This document shows positions 37,027-64,000 of a stretch of 64,000 nt of DNA, in pieces. The translations under genes and the position numbers were made by a program. This DNA is from Glandiceps talaboti (lineage: Eukaryota; Hemichordata; Enteropneusta; Spengelidae), in the NCBI RefSeq assembly GCF_964340395.1, contig NC_135569.1, positions 8,266,540 through 8,330,539 on the forward strand. Reading direction: 5' to 3'. The notes below the pieces were generated by a model, which saw only the letters and a program-made list of their open reading frames with translations, was not told the origin of the DNA and did no database searches. Within the stretch, counting starts at the first letter, position 1. Every line of letters begins with the position of its first letter.

Positions 37027-39297
37027 AATGATAATGATGATGATGATGATGATTATATGAACATACATTGTTTTCGCTAACATTTTGAAACCCCTGTCAT
37101 TGAATGGGGAGAATCCGGTAAAACTGACATACCTTCCGATATATTGTACCCATCCCCTATACTTTTGATTGGGAACATTGGTAAAACAACTGGGAAACCA
37201 GATACATTTTACCTACTTACCACCCATGTAGAATGGTTGGAACTTCATTATAAACCATAATATGGCATAATTGTACACACATACACATATTTATTTGCCA
37301 GAAGTCGAAAAGAAACAAAATTAACATATCAAGTGAGGAAAAGGAATTAGTTACAGTAAATACATCGGCAATGAAAGGTAAATAAAAAAATAACTTTAAA
37401 CTCCTGGCTGGACCACAAAAATAGTTTACTCAAACTAGTCGGGTCTGTGGCCCAAGGAGAACATATACAGTAATATATATATACATCATATTGTCATGGC
37501 GATGCACTAACCTGTTCTTTTCCTGTAATTTTGAGTCAAGTTTAAACTCTTCAATTTTTTTCAACTCTGCAGGTCCAAGTTTATCCATAAACTTTTGTAA
37601 TTTTTTCTGTTTTTTCCTTTCTCTTTCTTCTGAAAGTTTTGTGTCAACTGGCCTCTTCTTTTTCTTCATAGGTTCAGCACTAGACAAATATATGAATGTT
37701 AAAGGGCCACAACCTGAGTTTATATGTTTTTTGGTGATGTACTTTTTTCCCCATATTAAAGGGACACAAGCTAACTTTTACATGTTTTTTGGGATGTACT
37801 TTTTTCCCCATATTAAAGGGACACAAGCTAACTTTTACACGTTTTTGGGATGTACTTTTTCCCCCATATTTAAGGGACATACGCTAACTTTTACATGTTT
37901 TTTGGGATGTACATTTTTCCCCATATTAAAGGGACACAAGCTGACTTTATGTGTTTTTGGGATGTACTTTTTTCTGCATATTAAAAGGTGCTCACAGCAT
38001 TCTACTTACTGATGTATACTTAATCATCACTTGTAATTTACTGAACTCACACCTGGTATTAGGATATAACTAATTTTTACTTATAAATGATCCAATGACG
38101 TAATTTATTATACGTATCAAAAATGTACAATGATTGTGGTAAATATATTATACTTTGGAAATCCCTACTATGTAATCAACAGTTCTAAGAATGAGAGAAC
38201 ACAAATTGTAATGTCATAGAAGACATACATTGACACTGACATTATACTAGAATAGTTTAATCAAATTTTTTTGTACGTATTTTCACTTGAGGAAAAAGCT
38301 TATAAACTCAGTTTATTCCACTTTAATGAGGGTAACATAAATGGTATGAGTCAAGATTCTTTTTCCATATGATATGTGCAGTTTTGTGCCAAACAAAATA
38401 TACTATACTGTGTAACAAAATTAGCAGATTTAAAGGTCTGGGTTTCAATCCCAGGTTTTCACATTAGTGTTACGAGTATCTAATCAGTGACACTATGAGA
38501 ATTACATACTGTACATTCTTTTGTTCTAGACCAACTTTTTCTATAGCTTTGTCAGACCACTGTTTTTCACAGCTAAATATTAATCCTTTTCCAAGTGGAC
38601 CTTTACTATGGATTAATTAAACTTACCATAATGGAACTGTCATTCTAAACGCAAGGACAGGCTGTCTTGAAAATTGCCTACATGGTGACAAGACAAATCT
38701 ATACAAATGAAAAACAAAGATTACCGTCAAATGTGCTAAAATATTGTATTAACAGATTATGAGATAACATGATTTTGATAATTGTTAACAGTAAGGTTGT
38801 GATACTTCAGTTTACATGTACACTAGGTTTATAACCCACTCATTTTTAACTCCCTGTAGGGATGGCTTTGGTTGAATTTTAAATTTCATCTCAGGACCCT
38901 CACCGAGCTAGACGTAAAGAGAGATTCCATGCCACAGATAGTAGAATGTCCAGTATCTCCAGTATCCGTCTGCAACAGTGCAAGCACTTGTCCTGCTTGC
39001 AGACTGAGTAAGAGTCTAAGACCATCCCTCAGTATCGCATCCGTACAGTACACTCGTACGTACACCGTCTACAACAGTGCAAGCAGGCAGCAGGACTCCG
39101 GGTCAGGACTGTCTTTTCCCGATCTCTTCTCGATTTGCGTGTAAAAGTCAGTATAGCTCAAGATCAAATGACTCTCAACAAACTAAATTCGAGTGTGGTT
39201 GATTTTTCGTGGATAACAAGTAAATACTTTACCTTTGCACATGTAGCAAACCACATGAGACCGATCGCATGCAGGTTGCAGCCATGGTAGTCGCCAT
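36522..39297 (-). CDS. MRPL40: Mitochondrial large-ribosomal-subunit protein mL40
   Basis: Four exons join in phase to code for 196 residues (human MRPL40 has 206). Coding segments are 39233-39297, 38627-38677, 37512-37679 and 36522-36828. The N-terminus (MATTMAATCMRSVSCGLLHV, then RQFSRQP) is an Arg/Ser-rich mitochondrial presequence with an RXFS-like cleavage site. The motif AEPMKKKKRPVD matches the SEPLRKKKKVDP stretch of human MRPL40. The last exon has TFEESERRALLQKEWSHYR, a coiled-coil-like middle, and TPPIKG, ending at the stop. The protein is a structural part of the mitochondrial 39S subunit. It lies head to head with POLE, 611 bp between start codons. A TTAA-family element occupies much of intron 2 and starts about 20 bp from the exon 3 acceptor. 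Confidence 0.9.
36952..37052. repeat. (GAT)n microsatellite
   Basis: Trinucleotide GAT repeats in MRPL40 intron 3, with a few interruptions near the end. Confidence 0.95.
37512..37679 (-). CDS. MRPL40: MRPL40 exon 3
   Basis: Enters in phase 2 (first base T) after TTTGTCTAG and leaves in phase 2 at GTTAGT. It carries AEPMKKKKRPVDTKLSEERE and KLGPAELKKIEEFKLDSKLQ, a strongly basic then amphipathic segment. Confidence 0.9.
37699..38326. mobile_element. TTAA-family inverted-repeat element, copy 2, with internal tandem repeats
   Basis: Starts TTAAAGGGCCACAACCTGAG and ends TTTATTCCACTTTAA. The left part consists of about five units of about 57 bp (TTAAAGGGACACAAGCTAAC, then a T-rich tract, then GGGATGTACTTTTTTCCCCA). 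Each unit begins with the terminal motif, so the end itself has been amplified. The right part matches copy 1 (AATGACGTAATTTATTATAC and TTATACTAGAATAGTTTAAT). It fills most of MRPL40 intron 2. Confidence 0.7.
38421..38460 (+). repeat. tRNA T-arm-like fragment
   Basis: AGATTTAAAGGTCTGGGTTT followed by CAATCCCAGG resembles the variable loop, T arm and B box of a tRNA or tRNA-derived SINE. No matching 5' half is seen. Confidence 0.3.
38627..38677 (-). CDS. MRPL40: MRPL40 exon 2
   Basis: A 51-base exon after a TGTAG acceptor, ending at a strong GTAAGT donor. It codes for QFSRQPVLAFRMTVPL, linking the presequence to the AEPMKKKK motif. Phase 2 at both sides fits exons 1 and 3 exactly. Confidence 0.75.
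39233..39297 (-). CDS. MRPL40: MRPL40 exon 1 (mitochondrial presequence)
   Basis: ATG at 39297 in the context ACAAAATGG opens MATTMAATCMRSVSCGLLHV and ends with a GTAAAG donor. The composition (Ala, Thr, Arg, Ser, no acidic residue) is that of a mitochondrial import signal. Confidence 0.75.
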
Positions 39298-39908
39298 TTT
39301 GTCACCTCGTTCAAGACTTCGCAATCTTCTCGAAGATTATTGAGTAAATACTATTTTAAAATAGCATACAATTTATTTTTTACGCAATAAAATTTGAAAT
39401 AAAGGACAGATACCTCAGTAAATTGTAAACTGCATATTTCATAGAGAAAATCAAAAAGTTATTTTTGTTAATCGCGTTAGTAGTCAGATTTAAAATCAGA
39501 TACATATTTAGTTTTGTATCCGCCTTGCTGTCCAGCCGCTACCTACATACCTATGCACCGGAGATCTTCAGACTGATGGTATCTTGTAATACATGTATAT
39601 TGCTTGGAAAAACGAATAAAAATATGTTTAGTGATTAAAAATATTCTTTCAAACCATAGACCCTACCCTGGTGTAGGGTCTATGTTCAAACGCCATCCGG
39701 AACATTCGACATACGTCATGTAGAACCACATTTAAAAAATTGGTATTTGAGGTAATTTCGGATATAATACGAAAATGATTCTGAAATATAGATGTGAATT
39801 TCGCGCCAAAAACGAATAACACTGCGCAGTATATACCGGAAGTGTCTTTGCTAAACGTAGAACAAATGCCCCTATCAAATATTGGTAATTTCTTCCAATG
39901 AAATAATC
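39298..39908. promoter_or_regulatory. Probable bidirectional promoter of MRPL40 and POLE
   Basis: Only 611 bp separate the two divergent start codons, and this must include both 5' untranslated regions. Visible structure includes a near-perfect hairpin, CATAGACCCTAC/GTAGGGTCTATG with a 6-base loop (39657-39686), and a short one (AATCTTCTCGAAGATT, about 39325). I see no convincing TATA box. Confidence 0.55.
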
Positions 39909-63970
<24,062 letters not shown>

Positions 63971-64000
63971 GTAGGAGATGTTAAAGTTATAACCCCCTGA

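Noticed and set aside
37491-38012. 173-codon plus-strand frame with repeated FFPHIKGTQANF units
   Set aside because: Antisense to MRPL40 exon 3 and then through the amplified ends of a TTAA-family element.

Overview
This is a eukaryotic window: AT-rich, rich in microsatellites and minisatellites, with short phase-consistent exons bounded by GT..AG introns. POLE, MRPL40, a tandem doublecortin protein and animal-type tRNA genes make it a metazoan. The very human-like POLE, together with the LINE-tail and short inverted-repeat transposon families, suggests a marine invertebrate, probably a deuterostome such as a hemichordate or cephalochordate. The species cannot be fixed from the sequence alone. 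All functional calls are by eye from remembered family sequences; no search was run.

Layout. (1) 1-6.1 kb, minus strand: three exons of a DCX/DCLK-like doublecortin protein that runs off the left edge; two further minus-strand exons at 16.1-16.3 kb and 28.1-28.4 kb join it in phase and may be its N-terminal exons. A doubtful two-exon ORF lies at 10.1-10.5 kb. (2) 6.1-28 kb otherwise: long noncoding DNA with microsatellites, foldback elements and a 147-bp palindrome next to (TA)n tracts that holds a hammerhead-ribozyme-like motif. (3) 29.7-35.6 kb: a tRNA-Glu gene, an intronless gene for a type I membrane leucine-rich-repeat protein, and three tandem ~0.93-kb units, each with a tRNA-Glu(TTC) (minus) and a tRNA-Phe(GAA) (plus). 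All three tRNA-Phe genes carry the same 31-32 nt insertion in the T arm. (4) 36.5-39.3 kb: MRPL40 (minus, four exons, complete). (5) 39.9-64 kb: POLE (plus), 27 exons coding for the first 1277 residues with all exonuclease and polymerase motifs intact; the gene continues past the right edge.

MRPL40 and POLE are divergent with 611 bp between their start codons, so they probably share a bidirectional promoter. POLE introns are unusually full of tandem repeats that begin right behind 5' splice sites. In two cases (exons 10 and 19) the repeat unit is itself the exon end plus its splice donor, amplified 5 and 9 times. No LTR pair, capsid or envelope gene was recognised.
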